From NCBI GenBank assembly GCA_010094045.1, contig ML986680.1:120774-184773 (forward strand): 64,000 bases of DNA. The letters are read 5' to 3'. The number at the start of each line of letters is the position of its first letter. Position 1 is the stretch's first letter. This document shows positions 33,423 to 45,995 of this stretch, piece by piece. The translations under genes were made by a program, and so were the position numbers. The notes below the pieces were generated by a model. That model ran no database searches and was not told the origin of the DNA. It was given only the letters and a program-made list of their open reading frames with translations. Source of the DNA: Lojkania enalia (lineage: Eukaryota; Ascomycota; Dothideomycetes; Pleosporales).

Positions 33423-35271
33423 CACACAATCAGACCTTTGTTTGATCTTCCAACCTAAACCCGTGGATGCCACTAGAGAGGCTAAGGATGATAACTAGCT
33501 ATCTGATTGATTGGATTTCCAATTGCACGCTTTTGTTTCAAGACGCGCATGCATCGACTATCATGTTCTTAACCTTTATTGGTGGTTAGCGCTCTAAACG
33601 AATAAAGCAAATTGAAATCTTTGTGACATTATTATTCTCACTCAGGAATACTTACAACTAGATTATGGTCCCAACAAGACAGATTCTGCGCTCGCCCTAT
33701 CAGGATCAAGAAAGAAGGTGGAACACTGGGGACGAGTGCCAGGGAGCACGCCTTCTATCAACTCCAGCAACCTGGGTGCGATTTTGGGTGATAGCGGGCT
33801 GGGTAGCTGTTATACACATATCTGTGGAATATCTTTCCACCCGTAACCCCTACCTATTCATAATCCAGGTAAGCAGCATGGCTTATGCTCACGTTGCCTA
33901 TAACGTGGAGCTGAGATATGCATCACAAGATCTGAAGAGGAGTTTAGTGATGGAGCGAGCAGCGAGTAATAGCGCGAGGCAATACCCGACACCTTCCCAG
34001 TAGAGGTGGAAATACATCACCAGTCTGCAAGTGAGCCTTGTCGCCACATCTTTGGTCGTCTCGTGACGCTTTTTCCACTGCTAGGCTATTAGAGCCATAA
34101 GCGAGACGTTCATGTGAAAGCTGGGCTTCGTAACGACACTTACGTGAGTTGTCTTCAGTCCTTTATCTGACGAGGTGGCGATTTGGATTCAAAGTGTATG
34201 GAGCCCATTTGAGTCTACATCGGTTACAGCACCCTTCAGATGTCCAGTCCAGTTTTGTTCGCGTTAGTTTAGGTTAGCAGGGCGAAACGGATACAAATCC
34301 TCCATCTCCTGGAAGGGTCTATGTTGCTGTTGCCGCAGAGACAGATAAACAAACAGCGAATTGTTAATAAAAAAAGAAAAAAGAGTTTATCATCCATCAT
34401 TGATGCAAGGGAAGTATGATGCTGAGAGAAGCAGTCTCAATACCGTTTTTTATTTAAATTTTAAATTTTTAGATTTTTTTTTTTTTTTTTTTCAATTCGG
34501 AGTTACGGAGAGAATAGAGATGCCCGTAACAGTGAAGCTAGCCCATTTTCAGCACACCTTCCTATTCTGTCCTAATAAATTTATGTCAAGCTTACTGTGT
34601 GAGGTTGGGATAGGCTCTCCGTTGTGGGCTTTCCGGTAAGCATGGAGTGTGGTGACCCTATCCGGCCTTACCAAGTCGGAATAGTCGGAATAGGCCGTGG
34701 CGACAGATGAACAGATGAATAACGTTGTGGCTTGTGAGGATGCGGGGGAGGATGCAGGTTCCTCGCATGAAGGCTGGATTAGAGGCTGTGGAGTGCAGTG
34801 GGCCAGTAGGCAGATGCATCTCGCAGGCACGCTTGAACCTTGACGGAAGGTGCGGCTCTTGCACATGACATCGGGCTCGCCTTCACCTGGGCAGATAACC
34901 GGGTTATAGGTACGAGGTTGTAGAAGTGGGAATGCGCGTGAACGGCTCTTAAAAATATCTCTCAATTTCAATTGCGACGCACCGGCTCACCTGTCCTTTC
35001 TCGGAGACGGGTACCCGTCAAATCTGTTTTGCGCCGAAACGCGGCAGCTCCATTGGCGCCAGGTCCTGGATCTCAGAAGCAAGCAGACAAGCTGAAATAT
35101 GCAAGTTGGAGGCCAAGGATAAACTGCTACTGCCAATAACCGTACTGTACCATTTATTTTGACCAATTCTTCTCAATGTACAATATAAATCCAAGCAAGC
35201 TCACCACGCAGCTACAACAAATCGTGGGAAGTCGGCCAATCAGAACGACCAACATCTTCGCTCCTCCATAG
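33423..35271. other. Intergenic interval between amylase and MAPKK
   Basis: Holds the amylase promoter at its left. A plus-strand frame of 112 codons (33665-34003) has one hydrophobic segment (WVRFWVIAGWVAVIHISVEY) but no other support. A run of about 18 T lies near 34475. Minus-strand frames at 34549-34971 look fortuitous. Confidence 0.35.
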
Positions 35272-36998
35272 TTATACCTCACTGTTCCACCTTCTTGGTG
35301 CTGCAGGTAATCCTCCATTTGGCGGGACTCTTGTCTCTGGTGAGCTTCCAGGCGGCGGTGCAGGTCGAACAGGGAGAGACATAAGATTCTGGCCACTGGA
35401 TGCGCTCGACGTCCTCATGGGATATGCTGGTCGCGGAGGTGCTGCGCCGGAACCGTTTGTGTCAGCATATTTAGAATCAGCAGCCGTTGGGGTGTGGTCA
35501 GAAGAGTGCTTTGAGGGTGGGGATCGTTCGCGCAATTTCTCGCGCACTGCGGGGGAGGGTGCACTTGGGGCCAGATGGGATTTGCGCTTGTTGTGTTCTA
35601 GCATGCTAACTGCCCATGCTTCTAGGTCCACAGGGGTTCGCTTTGCAGCTTGTAAAAAGGCATCATGGTCCTGGCCAATGTTAGGAGCAAGAAGAATCCA
35701 AATGCTAACTGAGGACCCACATAGAGTTCCTTTGGAGTTGGTCGCTCCGCCGGATCTTTCAACAAGCACTTCGCGATCATGTCTTCCAAAATGGAAGGGA
35801 AAGCGTCGCTCTTCGGCAGCTTGGGCGCAGGTTCTAGAACGATCTGCTGAAGAAGATCCAAGATACCTTGAGGACCACCTGGCTCGTCTGCGTCGTTGTC
35901 ACTATTAAAGGGGAATTTGCCGATGGCGAGCTCCATCAGCGTGAGACCAACACTCCAAACGTCTGACTTCACTGTATAGGGGGAGCCCTGTATCCGTTCA
36001 GGTGCCATGTATGTCCCTGTGCCTACAAATGTCTCAGCAATGGAACCTTCTAGTTCGCTCGAAACTCCAAAATCACAGAGCTTAATTTGGCCTTTCGAGT
36101 TCACCAAGATATTTGAGGGCTTGAGATCTCTGTGCATAATGCGGTGCGCCGTGTAAAGATATGTTAGGCCGCCGAGCACGGCCTCTGCGATTTTGCCTAG
36201 CACGTCGACGCGCACGGGTCCAAAAGTCTTGGATACCCAGTCAAGGGAACTATGGCACGTGTTAGGCCGTCGGTAGGTTTGATGGATGATAGGAGCTTGC
36301 GCTTACCCCACGTCCATGTATTCCATACACATTATTACGTCCCCCGTGTCATTCTGGAAGGCGCCGTAAAACGCTACAATGTAGTCGGAATTGCAGTCGT
36401 GCATAATCCGAAGCTCTCGAACAATTCGTTTCCGTACCTCATTCTTCGCCTCGACATGTATAATCTAGACGGCGTCAGTCGTATCTACACCTCCTCACAC
36501 GATGCTCCACAAAACACACCTTTCTTGCCATCACCACCTTTGTAGCTGCATGTTGTACCTTGCTTACTGTCCCGCCATTCCCCGAGCCTAGCTCACGGAG
36601 GACTATCAAGTCTTCTGCCCTGAGATCTAGTTGGAACTCCACTCCAATCTCCAGTGTGTCTGCCCGGCCCTCGTCATTCCCGAGCGCACCAGGTATCTGC
36701 GAGTCGGGGGCCGATGGTGTCAAAGACTTCGGCTGCGGTTTGCTTAGTGCTAACCCTTTCACGTTCTTCCTCTTCATAGTCTTCGTCTGAAATGAGGACT
36801 CTGCCATGTTGGTTGTTCGTGGCAGCCGCCGAAGTGCTGTGAGAGCGGGTGATGGGTTTGGCGGCGGCGCGTTGATAGTAGAGGTGGCCTGGAAGCTGCT
36901 CAAAGACGTCAAACCAAGCTGTGGATGTGTCAAAATGGAGGCCAGGGCAGCGTCGCCCTGTGTTTCGAGATTGCCGCCCGACGATGAGACAAAAGTAT
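35272..36998 (-). CDS. STE7: MAP kinase kinase, Ste7/MEK2 class (start unresolved)
   Basis: Exons 36998-36520, 36464-36307, 36249-35721, 35670-35272 give 521 codons of continuous sequence. Dual-specificity kinase of the pheromone/invasive-growth MAPK cascade. N-terminal TMKRKNVKGLAL is the MAPK-docking basic motif of this class. Kinase marks: LGSGNGGTVSKV (Gly loop), VVMARK (ATP Lys), CMEYMDVGSLDWV (hinge), HRDLKPSN, DFGVSSELEGSIAETFVGTG (activation loop with Ser and Thr spaced as S-x-x-x-T) and APERIQG. The tail AFLQAAKRTPVDLEAWAV is typical of fungal Ste7 orthologues. No ATG precedes the conserved N-terminus in frame: the sequence at 37005 is TTGGCAGAT. Either a first exon lies upstream (TTGGCAG as acceptor) or translation starts at 36807. 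Confidence 0.9.
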
Positions 36999-37993
36999 CT
37001 GCCAATCAGGAGTGCAATCGCAAAAGGCGGGCCACAGCGTCTATTGGATTAACGCGTTCGGGGAACAATCTGAGGCAGGGCTGGAAGGAGACGCAAATAT
37101 CGCTGCCCGATTCGGAAGCGTCCAATAGAGGAGCCGGGGAGTGGAGGTGGAGCAGCGGAGGACAGCAGACGGAGGAAGCGTGGTGCGGTCGTTGCAGTAC
37201 AGCAGCGGTAACTTAGCGGGGCGCGCTTGGTGGGGAGATGCAAGTCTTGCAGGATTTGGCGGCGTTGATGTTCACGAAGTCCGAGGCGAAGATAACAATA
37301 GAAATGGCTATAGCAGCAGCAGGTAGCAGGCGCAGAGCGGGCGTTGTAGGCAGACAACGGCAGAGCTATGCTGTGCTGAAGACACGACTGGCGGGGATTG
37401 TTATCTTTTTCAGGGGAGTTTCAGTGTCGCAGAGGCCTGGGTGCTGTGCTTCACCTTGTTCTCTAGCGCCTGCGCAGGACGGCTGCTCCCGCCAACCATG
37501 CGGCATTGCAGCGGAGAGCTCATTCACTGCACGACCCGGCATACGACATGCATGTTAAGTAAACGCTCTAGATGCGTTGTTTACGGGCTGCAACAGTCCT
37601 TGCGCTGTAGCAGTTACATCTGCGAGCTAGAGGTGCAGTCGCGCACGTGGACGGGCGAATCTCGTCAGGGGAGGGCTCCCCATCTCGTGATAGCGCGCTA
37701 GCACGTTGCCGGCGAGCGAGCCGAGGTGCCCAAAACGGCAATAGAATGTGGCTGACAGTGTGACTAAGATATTACATAAGCGTGGCTTTCCGCCCTTAGC
37801 TTTGCCTCAAAGGTTTGAGCGGCCTCTGAATTTGACCTCTGCCCGCCAACACCGCGTCCTTTCCACCAGCACTTTCCTGGCTCTCGCTACAGGCCCGTTG
37901 CGCGCATTGCCTCCATCGCCTAGGAGAACTCATTCTCGGCTTTCTAGTAGGATCCGTTGACCGCGTCCCCGGTTCGCTTTGTTTCCCAGTAGA
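36999..37993. promoter_or_regulatory. Divergent interval between MAPKK and SPT6
   Basis: About 1 kb, GC-balanced, with pyrimidine-rich sense-strand tracts toward both genes. No ATG occurs on the minus strand between 36998 and 37496, so any missing first exon of the MAPKK would have to begin beyond that. Long open frames here on either strand look fortuitous. Confidence 0.4.
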
Positions 37994-40900
37994 ATGGCCA
38001 CCGCCCTCATTGACAACATTGCCGAGCTAGGCAGCGAGGAGGAGGATGACGACTATGATGAAGGGACTGGCGAAGCCCGCCAGAAAAACACAGGCCAAAA
38101 TGGCTTTGAAGATTCCAGCGAGGAAGAAGAGGATGACGACGAAGAGCGGCTGAGAGCCGTAAGTATCCCTGCTACCTTCACCTCTACTGAAGTATGCTGA
38201 CGTTGCATAGGAAGGTAATGGCTTCGTCGTTGATGAAGATGATGAGGAGGAAGAGGAGCGGCGCGAGCGCAGGAGAAAGAAGAAGCGCAAGAATCGAGAC
38301 CGCGAACGTGACGAAGAGCTTGATGAAGAGGATTTGGACCTGATCGGAGTGGACTTTGAACCTCGAGAGGCGACTCAGGTAGTCTACCATCACCATGCAC
38401 TTTACGGCGAATGAGCATTAACGCATTTGTAGTCCAAGTATAAGCGTCTGAAGCGTGGCCATAAAGAGCGTGTGGGCCGAACTCGTGGCGTCGAGGAAAT
38501 CTTTTCCGATGATGAGGACTTGGACGATGAGGTTGATGATCGACGGAGACCTGGCGGTGGTTTCGAGAACGAGTTTGCCGATTTCATCGAGGAAGACCAA
38601 TTTGAAGATGAGATCAACGAAGACGACCGGGAAGTTGGACAACCTGGAATATCTATAATAACCAGCGGTCTGCAGGCTGCTGGCTTGGACGAAGGTGCTG
38701 AGGAGGATTACCGCGCAGCATTCGGCGATGGGACAGAGTATGACTGGGCTATCGACCTCCAGGAAGCACAGGACGAAGAAGAGCAGGGCGAGGGCCGCGA
38801 GCTCCAGCTTAAGGATGTCTTCGAGCCATCCCAGCTAGTCGATCGCATGCTCACTGACGAGGACAATGTTATCCGTGAAGTTGACGTCCCGGAGCGCCTC
38901 CAACTCGCGCGGAAGCCTTTCAAAGATCTGAATTTGACCCCAGAGGAGATGGATGTTCGGCTGAATGAGGAAGCAGCCTGGATAACCACGTTGATCTGGC
39001 CGAAGAAGGCCCTGCCGCCGTATTTCGAGAGACCGTTCCGAACAGCTATCAGGAAAGTGCTCGAATTTCTCAATATCGAGGATTACGAGGTGCCTTTCAT
39101 TTTTAATCATCGGAAGGATTATTTGATTCATGCTCCAAGCGATCAGCAAGACGACCTAGATAATCCAGACGACCCACCGCCGGATGCTCGACCAGAACGG
39201 TTACTAATCCAGAGTGATCTCTGGGAGGTGTTCGATCTCGATCTTAAATTTAGGGCATTCACTGAGAAGCGGGATGCATTGCAGAAAAATTACGATAATC
39301 TTCGAGCACTCGCATCAGAAATCAACAATCAAGTCCTTGAAGAGCTTATCCACAAAGCTGTCACCATTGAGGAGATCCAGGAACTGCAAGATTACTTACA
39401 TTTCCAATACTCAGCAGAGATGAAAGACCTCCGGGCTTTGGAAACGGAGAATCATGGTGCCCAGAAAAGAGCGAATAATGCGCGAACTTTCTACGACAAA
39501 ATTCGTGCTAGCAATGTGTACAGTGTTGTCTTCGCCTTTGGCATAAAGCCGGACGATGTCGCTAGGAACGCAGAGGGCGTAGGGAAGCGATTCTTTGCCA
39601 ATGATCCAGACCAAAAGCCTGATGAGCTGGCCGAGACATTTGTTTCGAACGAAAATGCATCAAGGTACCAGATTCTCAAGTCTGCGAAGCTAATGTACAT
39701 TCAAGAGCTTTTCATGAATCCTCGATTGCGAAGGTTTCTCAGAGGCAGCTTCTACAAGAATGCGTTGATTGACTGCATTCGTACCGACAAAGGCCTACGG
39801 AAAATCACTGAAGACCATCCTTATTACGAATTTAAATACCTTCGTCGTCAGACCTTTCTAGATCTGCACGGCCGTCCCGATCTCTTTCTGAAGATGCTCA
39901 AGGCTGAAGAGGAAGGCTTGATCAAGGTTGAAATACGAATGGATGGCTACGCTGACTTCAAGCGCAAAATGCATGAGCACATCGTATCAGACGGCATCAG
40001 CGAGGTTGCCGACGCCTGGAACACACTTCGTAGAGAGGTTCTTGACACTGCGTTGGACAAACTGCAAGCAATCATTGCTGGTGGTGTTAAAGAGACTCTG
40101 CGAGCGAGATGCGAAGAAGAGCTTGCTAGCCGCGCCCGCGAGAATTACTACAACAAGCTAGACCAAGCCCCATATAAGCCTCGAGGTGCGGCGTTAGGCT
40201 CGACGCCCAACGTCATCACCTTGACCAATGGCAAGGGCCTACGGGGCGATGCTATTTGTTGGGCCTACGTGGAGAACGATGGCCGAGTCTTAGAAAATGG
40301 TAAACTCGTCGAGTTTCGGCTTGGGAATCGGGAACGAAATATACCAGACGGCAAAGATGTCGAGAAGTTTGTGGAGGTTCTTCGGCGCCGCCATCCTGAT
40401 GTTATTGGCGTTAGTGGATTTTCCGTGGAAACCCGCAAGCTCTATAAAGACTTGCAAGAAATTATCAACCAGTATGATTTACGAGGCCCAATCTACGAGG
40501 ATGCAGACGAGGGTTCAGAGAAGAGCGATCCCCTAGAAGTCATTATGGTAAACGATGAGGTGGCCCGTCTCTATTATAACAGCCCCCGAGCAGCCAACGA
40601 ATTCCCCAAATTTCCGCCATTTACGAGGTATTGCGTCGCTCTCGGTAGATATCTGCAAAATCCTCTTGCCGAGTATGCGTCACTCGGCAAAGACATCGTG
40701 TCCATACCCTTCGTTGAGAATCAAACTCTGATACCGCAGGAAAAGCTTTTAGACCGTTTGGAGAACGCTATGGTTGACATGGTAAACCTGGTTGGTATTA
40801 ATTTGGTCGACTCTTATGACGATCCATACATGTCCAAGCTGTTGCCGTATATTTGTGGCTTGGGGCCTCGAAAGGCTGATAGGCTCGTGAAGGCCATTCA

Positions 40901-42474
40901 AGCAAATGTAGGTCATACTCCAACATGTAACGTATGATTGCTAACCAAATTAGGGGGATGAAGTATTGACACGATTCGACCTTTTGGGTGTTTCTGATAC
41001 GCGGGACCTCAAACCCGCGATGGGCACAAAGGTATTCCAAAACTGCGCTAGTTTCCTCTATATTCCTTATGACCCAACCGAAGAGGCATCGGACTATCTT
41101 GATAATACTCGAGTCCATCCAGAGGATTATGATCTCGCCCGAAAGATGGTTCAAGATGCCTTAGCATTGGACGAGGAGGATATTAAGGCCGAGGTAGATG
41201 AAGGCGGCCCTAGTGCCGTGATACGCAGGATGGTCCGAGACGACCAGACCGAACAGATCCACGAATTAATCCTTGAAGATTATGCCTCCGAAATCGAAAA
41301 GAAGCTCGGCAACCGTAAGCGCGCAACACTCGAAACGATCCGTGCCGAGCTCTTGGAGCCATTCGAAGAGATTCGACAGATGTTCGCCCTAATGTCGTCA
41401 GACGAGATCTTTACGATGCTTACCGGCGAGACCAAAGAGTCCTTGACGGATGGCATGGTAGTGCCCGTCCAAATCAAGAGGACCTTTTCAGATCATATTG
41501 AGGTACGACTTGAGTGTGGTATCGAAGGCGGCGTCTCTGAATCCGAATTTCCCCAAGGCATTGGCAATGGTGGCGCGGAGCCTCGCCATGTATATCAACC
41601 TGGCCAGACCGTTCGTGCAAGAATTATGTTCCTCAATCGTAAGGCCTTGACAGCTCAGCTTTCATTCCGTGAGGATCTTATTCGACAACCTGCTCGCAAG
41701 GAATTTGGTCGTATACCAGGCGAATGGGATGAACAGCAAGAAGCTGCAGACAAGAAGGCTGCAGAAAAAGAGAAAGAAATTGCCTCTGGCCGACCGAATA
41801 GAGTGGTCAATCACCCCTTATTCTTCACATTCAATGCTACCCAAGCTGAAGAATATCTTGGCTCGAAAGAGCCTGGCGAAGTGGTTATTCGACCATCATC
41901 TAAAGGCCTCGACCATCTTGCCGTGACGTGGAAGGTGGCTGATAACTCATACCAACACATCGACGTTCTAGAGCTAGACAAGCCAAATGAGTATTCGGTC
42001 GGTCGTCAGCTTCGAGTAGGGAAATACACGTATTCTGACCTTGATGAATTGATTGTCAATCATGTCGAAGCTATGGCAAAGAAAGTCACAGAGCTAACCA
42101 AGGATGACCGCTATCAGAGAGGCACCAAGGAATATACCGGTAAGCACCTATTTTACTATTTCACAATGTCGGAGCTAACTTCTCCAGAAACTTGGCTTGA
42201 AAATTATTGCCAAGCTAACCCGAAGCGCTTCATGTACGCCTTTTGTGCAAACCCAAAGTACCCTGGCTACTTTTGGCTCTGCTATCGTGCAGGTCTGAAT
42301 GCCAAGCCGGGCGCTTGGCCCGTTAAGGTCATTCCTAACGCTTTCGAACTCGATAAGCATGCCTATCCAGACATGAATTCGCTGAAAAATGGTTTTAAGT
42401 TGCTATTCGGCAGCAAGAACAACATGGCTGCTGCTAGTGGGCGGCCACTGACTCAAGCTATCTCACGACGGTAG
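37994..42474 (+). CDS. SPT6: Transcription elongation factor SPT6
   Basis: Five exons: 37994-38158, 38211-38378, 38433-40907, 40954-42139, 42188-42474; 1426 aa. Histone H3-H4 chaperone that travels with RNA polymerase II and rebuilds nucleosomes. The N-terminus (1-200) is strongly acidic, with EEEDDDYDEG and similar runs, and a basic RRKKKRKNRDRERD patch. Then the Tex-like core: helical region (300-650), YqgF/RNase H-like fold (about 705-870, starting ITLTNGKGLRGDAICWAYVE), HhH (LGPRKADRLVKAI, about 915-930), S1 (about 1100-1185), and the tandem SH2 unit (about 1222-1420) that binds the Pol II linker. The last intron (48 nt) is in frame and stop-free, so its retention would add 16 residues inside the SH2 unit. 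Confidence 0.96.
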
Positions 42475-42991
42475 TTTAAGGGGTTTGTGAGCTCGGCTGG
42501 GATGGTATTTGAACAATTGTTCTTCTGGGATGAGTATGTATTAGTAGTTTCTTCAGCAGGTCTCATTATATAGGCAGGACAAAAAGGTGTTCACGTGTGT
42601 TGGATTTCGAGTTCACGAAAAGGATTGCGAGATTGCTACATACACGGTTCGGAATTGAGTTTTGATAAATATGGCCGCTGCACGTCCTAAGATTCTGTAG
42701 TCCAGGGTCTAAATGATAGCTGGGGTTGATTAGATCAATCATATAATGCAATGCGAGATTGCTCACAATTTGTCCGTCTCTATATTATGTCATGTATTGG
42801 GAGTTGTCATGCCCCACCGAAGCTACTCGCCTCAATTCTCGGCTTCTTCCCCGCTTCAGCATTCTATAGGGGAATATTGTCAAATTTACTCCATGTCTAT
42901 CAACATAGCGTGATTATCTAATTTCTCCTCTGCTTCATTCGTGTCCGGGGCGCATATTCCGTAGGCGACGACAATCTACACACTTTTAGAT
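42475..42991. other. Intergenic, SPT6 to TDP2-like gene
   Basis: 517 bp carrying the SPT6 3' end and the promoter of the next gene; AT-leaning, no coding signal. Confidence 0.4.
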
Positions 42992-44050
42992 ATGGCAAAT
43001 CCGGCGCCTAACCGGTCACCGGTCTTCGAATCGTTAAACGCACAGCTTAGTCCCGGATCAGTTCGGGAGTATGAAGATGAATTTTACAAGCCACGTCCAC
43101 AAGGGTTCTGGTACCATGACGGATCAGTCTGGACTGAAGTATCTGCCACATCGACCACACCGAGGAAGACTACAAGTCAGGCTGAAATTCAGCCGCAGAT
43201 TATTCGACTTTGCTCATGGAACATCGACCTCCTAGTTGGCCTTATCGAAGAACGAATGGCAGCTGCTCTAGCTTATCTCTGCGATCTCATTTCGTCTTCT
43301 CCACTAGACATACCTATCGTCATCTTCTTCCAAGAGATGGGCGATAGCGATCTTCAGCAAATCCGCGAAGCATCATGGATACAGGAACGATTCTTCATCA
43401 CGGACTTCGATGAAAGGAACTGGTTGAGTCCATTCATGGGAACCACAACGCTCATCGATAGGCGTCTGAAGCCGGTACACGTATTCCGTGTAGCGTGGTA
43501 CAGCGAATTCGACCGGGACGGCCTGTTTGTCGACATCTCGCTCACACGTTCTCCCTCCGTACAGAATGAGGAGAACGGGAAAGTACTGAGACTATGCAAC
43601 GTGCATCTCGAGTCCCTTGTCGCTGATCCACCTATTCGCCCGCTTCAACTCTCTGAAGCGAGCAAATACCTTCATGAAGAGAATGTCGCCGCAGCGCTCT
43701 TAGCTGGGGACCTCAATGCCATTCAACCGTTTGATCGTATTCTGCATTCCAACAATTCTCTCAAAGACGCATATCTAGAGCTCGGAGGTAAAGAGGATAG
43801 TGATGATGGGTATACGTGGGGGTATCAGGTGCCGCAGCATATTCGAGAGAGATTTGGGTGTTCTCGAATGGACAAGATTTTATATAAAGGAGAGATCGAG
43901 GCCAAGGCGTTTGAGAGAATTGGCATGGGTGTCAAGGTTGAGGAGAGTGTAAGGGAGAGATGTAGGGAGGAGGGAGAGCAAGAGTGGGTTAGTGATCATT
44001 ATGGAGTTATGGGAGATTTTGAACATTTGGGGGGCTGGAAGCTTGGGTAG
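42992..44050 (+). CDS. Endonuclease/exonuclease/phosphatase-fold protein, TDP2-like
   Basis: Single exon, 352 aa. The EEP fold (PF03372) is read from its catalytic strips: SWNID (75-79), FFQEM (112-116, metal-binding Glu), NVHLES (203-208), GDLNAI (239-244, catalytic Asp/Asn) and SDHYGV (334-339, general-base His). The set SWN(I/V)D / QE(M/V) / HLES / GD-x-N / SDH(W/Y)G is that of tyrosyl-DNA phosphodiesterase 2 relatives, which remove 5'-phosphotyrosyl adducts left by topoisomerase II. In fungi the family is divergent and may act on other phosphodiesters. A 70-residue N-terminal extension contains YKPRPQGFWYHDGSVW and precedes the fold. The gene is intact, with a good ATG context (GATATGG). 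Confidence 0.85.
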   Translation: MANPAPNRSPVFESLNAQLSPGSVREYEDEFYKPRPQGFWYHDGSVWTEVSATSTTPRKTTSQAEIQPQIIRLCSWNIDLLVGLIEERMAAALAYLCDLISSSPLDIPIVIFFQEMGDSDLQQIREASWIQERFFITDFDERNWLSPFMGTTTLIDRRLKPVHVFRVAWYSEFDRDGLFVDISLTRSPSVQNEENGKVLRLCNVHLESLVADPPIRPLQLSEASKYLHEENVAAALLAGDLNAIQPFDRILHSNNSLKDAYLELGGKEDSDDGYTWGYQVPQHIRERFGCSRMDKILYKGEIEAKAFERIGMGVKVEESVRERCREEGEQEWVSDHYGVMGDFEHLGGWKLG

Positions 44051-44651
44051 ACAAGATACTGCTCCTGCAGAACAGGGCTTTGACGTTCAATGCAAACCGT
44101 CTATTCTAGTCTTGTCATGAGGTCAGGGGAGCGTACACTAGACACGAAATCATTTTTCTCTCTCTCCTGGCTATAATAAAACAGTAGCTCACTGGCAAAA
44201 CTGAATAGAATACACTATGCTCTTTCTCCTTCCTGTCCGACAAGTCCACGCGGTTTAGGAGCATTTTATGTTTCACATCCTTGGACGGTTTACGGCGGAA
44301 ACTCTTCAAAAATACACTAGTGCAGCCACCATATCTAAGCATTTAGACAGTAGTAATCAATATTCTATCGCAATAAATGCGGCAATATTTCCGTTTTTGC
44401 AATAAAGTCATCCTGTCGATGGTAGTTTAAGCTTGGCGCACGTGACTTGGAGGAGACCCCTGTCACCTGTGGACAATTTCGCGTCGAGTTAGTTCGCGAC
44501 CTGGGTGCTCTGCACTGAGGAATCATGAACCCAACATCGTAGCAGCTACAACCCTCCTGCCCGTGTCTGCCTAACGTCACGCCGATACCTCGCCGAATCC
44601 TTTCTTGTGTTTCAACTAATTCGCTAATATCGCCTTGCTCAGGTCCCCGTG
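44051..44651. other. Intergenic, TDP2-like gene to ARP1
   Basis: 600 bp with the upstream gene's 3' flank and the ARP1 promoter. No TATA-like box near 44652 is evident and no coding signal is seen. Confidence 0.4.
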
Positions 44652-45995
44652 ATGGGTTCCCGACTCCATAATGCCCCCATCGTACTCGACAACGGCAGCG
44701 GCACTATCCGAGCTGGTTTTGCAGGACAAGACGTGCCAAAATGCTTCTTTCCATCCTTTGTCGGCCGGCCTAAACACATACGGACAATGGCAGGTGCACT
44801 GGAAGGTGACGTCTTTATTGGTCCGCAGGCACAGCAATACAGGGGGCTCTTCAAAATCAATTATCCGCTAGAGCACGGCATAGTCACAGATTGGGACGAT
44901 ATGGAGCGGATATGGCAGTATGTTTATACAGAGGAATTAAAGACAGTTAGCGAGGATGTGAGTAGCCACCCGTCTGATCTAGCAGAAGCACAGCGACCGT
45001 GCTAGGAGAGCATTGGGAGATGGGAGCTAACAGTTTGCCCTGCAGCACCCTGTACTTCTAACAGAGCCCCCGCTGAATCCTCGAGAAAACCGGGACACAG
45101 CCGCGCAGATTCTCTTTGAGACATTCAACGTCCCCGCACTATATACGTCGGTGCAAGCCGTCCTCTCACTATATGCTTCGGGCAAAACGACAGGAATTGT
45201 TCTGGATTCTGGAGATGGTGTGTCACACGCGGTGCCTGTCTTCCAGGGTTTCGCGATACCAAATAGCATCCGGCGAATAGACGTGGCAGGTCGAGACGTG
45301 ACAGAGCATCTGCAGCAGCTACTAAGGAAGAGTGGACGGGTCTTCCACACAAGCGCGGAGAAGGAGACAGTCAAGCACATCAAGGAGACGGTGGGCTACG
45401 TTGCCCTGGACCCCGCAAAGGAGGAGAAGGAATGGTCCGGGGCGGCGAGGACAGATGGCAAGAGCGTTGAGTACACTTTGCCCGACGGCCAGAAGTTGAA
45501 GGTAAAGTGATGTGCCATGCTGCAAAACATTGAGTGCATAAGCTGACTACCATGTTTCTAGATTGGCGCAGAGCGATTTCGGGCTCCGGAGATCTTGTTC
45601 AATCCCGAAATTATCGGGCTCGAGTATCCCGGCGTGCATCAGATCGTAGTCGAAGCCATTCACCGGACTGACATGGACCTGCGCAAGGCGTTATATGGCA
45701 ATATTGTGCTTTCTGGAGGCTCCACATTGACAAAGGGTTTCGGGAACAGACTACTTCATGAAGTCCAGCGGTTGGCGGTGAAGGATATGCGGATCAAGAT
45801 ATTGGCGCCGCCCGAGAGAATCTACACTACTTGGACTGGCGGGAGCATCCTCGCTGGTCTAAGTACATTTAAGAAGGTAAGCTTTGTCGTCAGGGACAGG
45901 ACACTTGATGCAAAAACTAACATAGCTGTTAGATGTGGGTTGAGAAGGATGAATGGCAAGAGAATCCAGACATCATCCATACGAAATTCGCCTAG
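44652..45995 (+). CDS. ARP1: Actin-related protein 1 (centractin), dynactin filament
   Basis: Four exons: 44652-44957, 45046-45501, 45562-45876, 45933-45995; 379 aa, the normal size. Arp1 forms the short actin-like filament of dynactin, which links dynein to cargo and is needed for nuclear migration in hyphae (Neurospora ro-4). The start [20 protein letters not shown] holds phosphate loop 1 (DNGSGT); [16 protein letters not shown] is loop 2; [14 protein letters not shown] the adenosine motif. Arp1-specific strips include [30 protein letters not shown] and the C-terminal [20 protein letters not shown]. The last exon is only 63 nt, encoding that tail. The first ATG-like codon upstream is a GTG, so 44652 is the start. 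Confidence 0.96.

Noticed and set aside
34549..34971. 140-codon minus-strand frame
   Set aside because: No domain, no upstream promoter-like tract, and an equally long alternative frame overlaps it.
35154..35396. Alternative 3' end of the MAPKK in another frame
   Set aside because: The annotated frame continues the conserved tail and ends in a stop at 35272; the alternative needs a frameshift.
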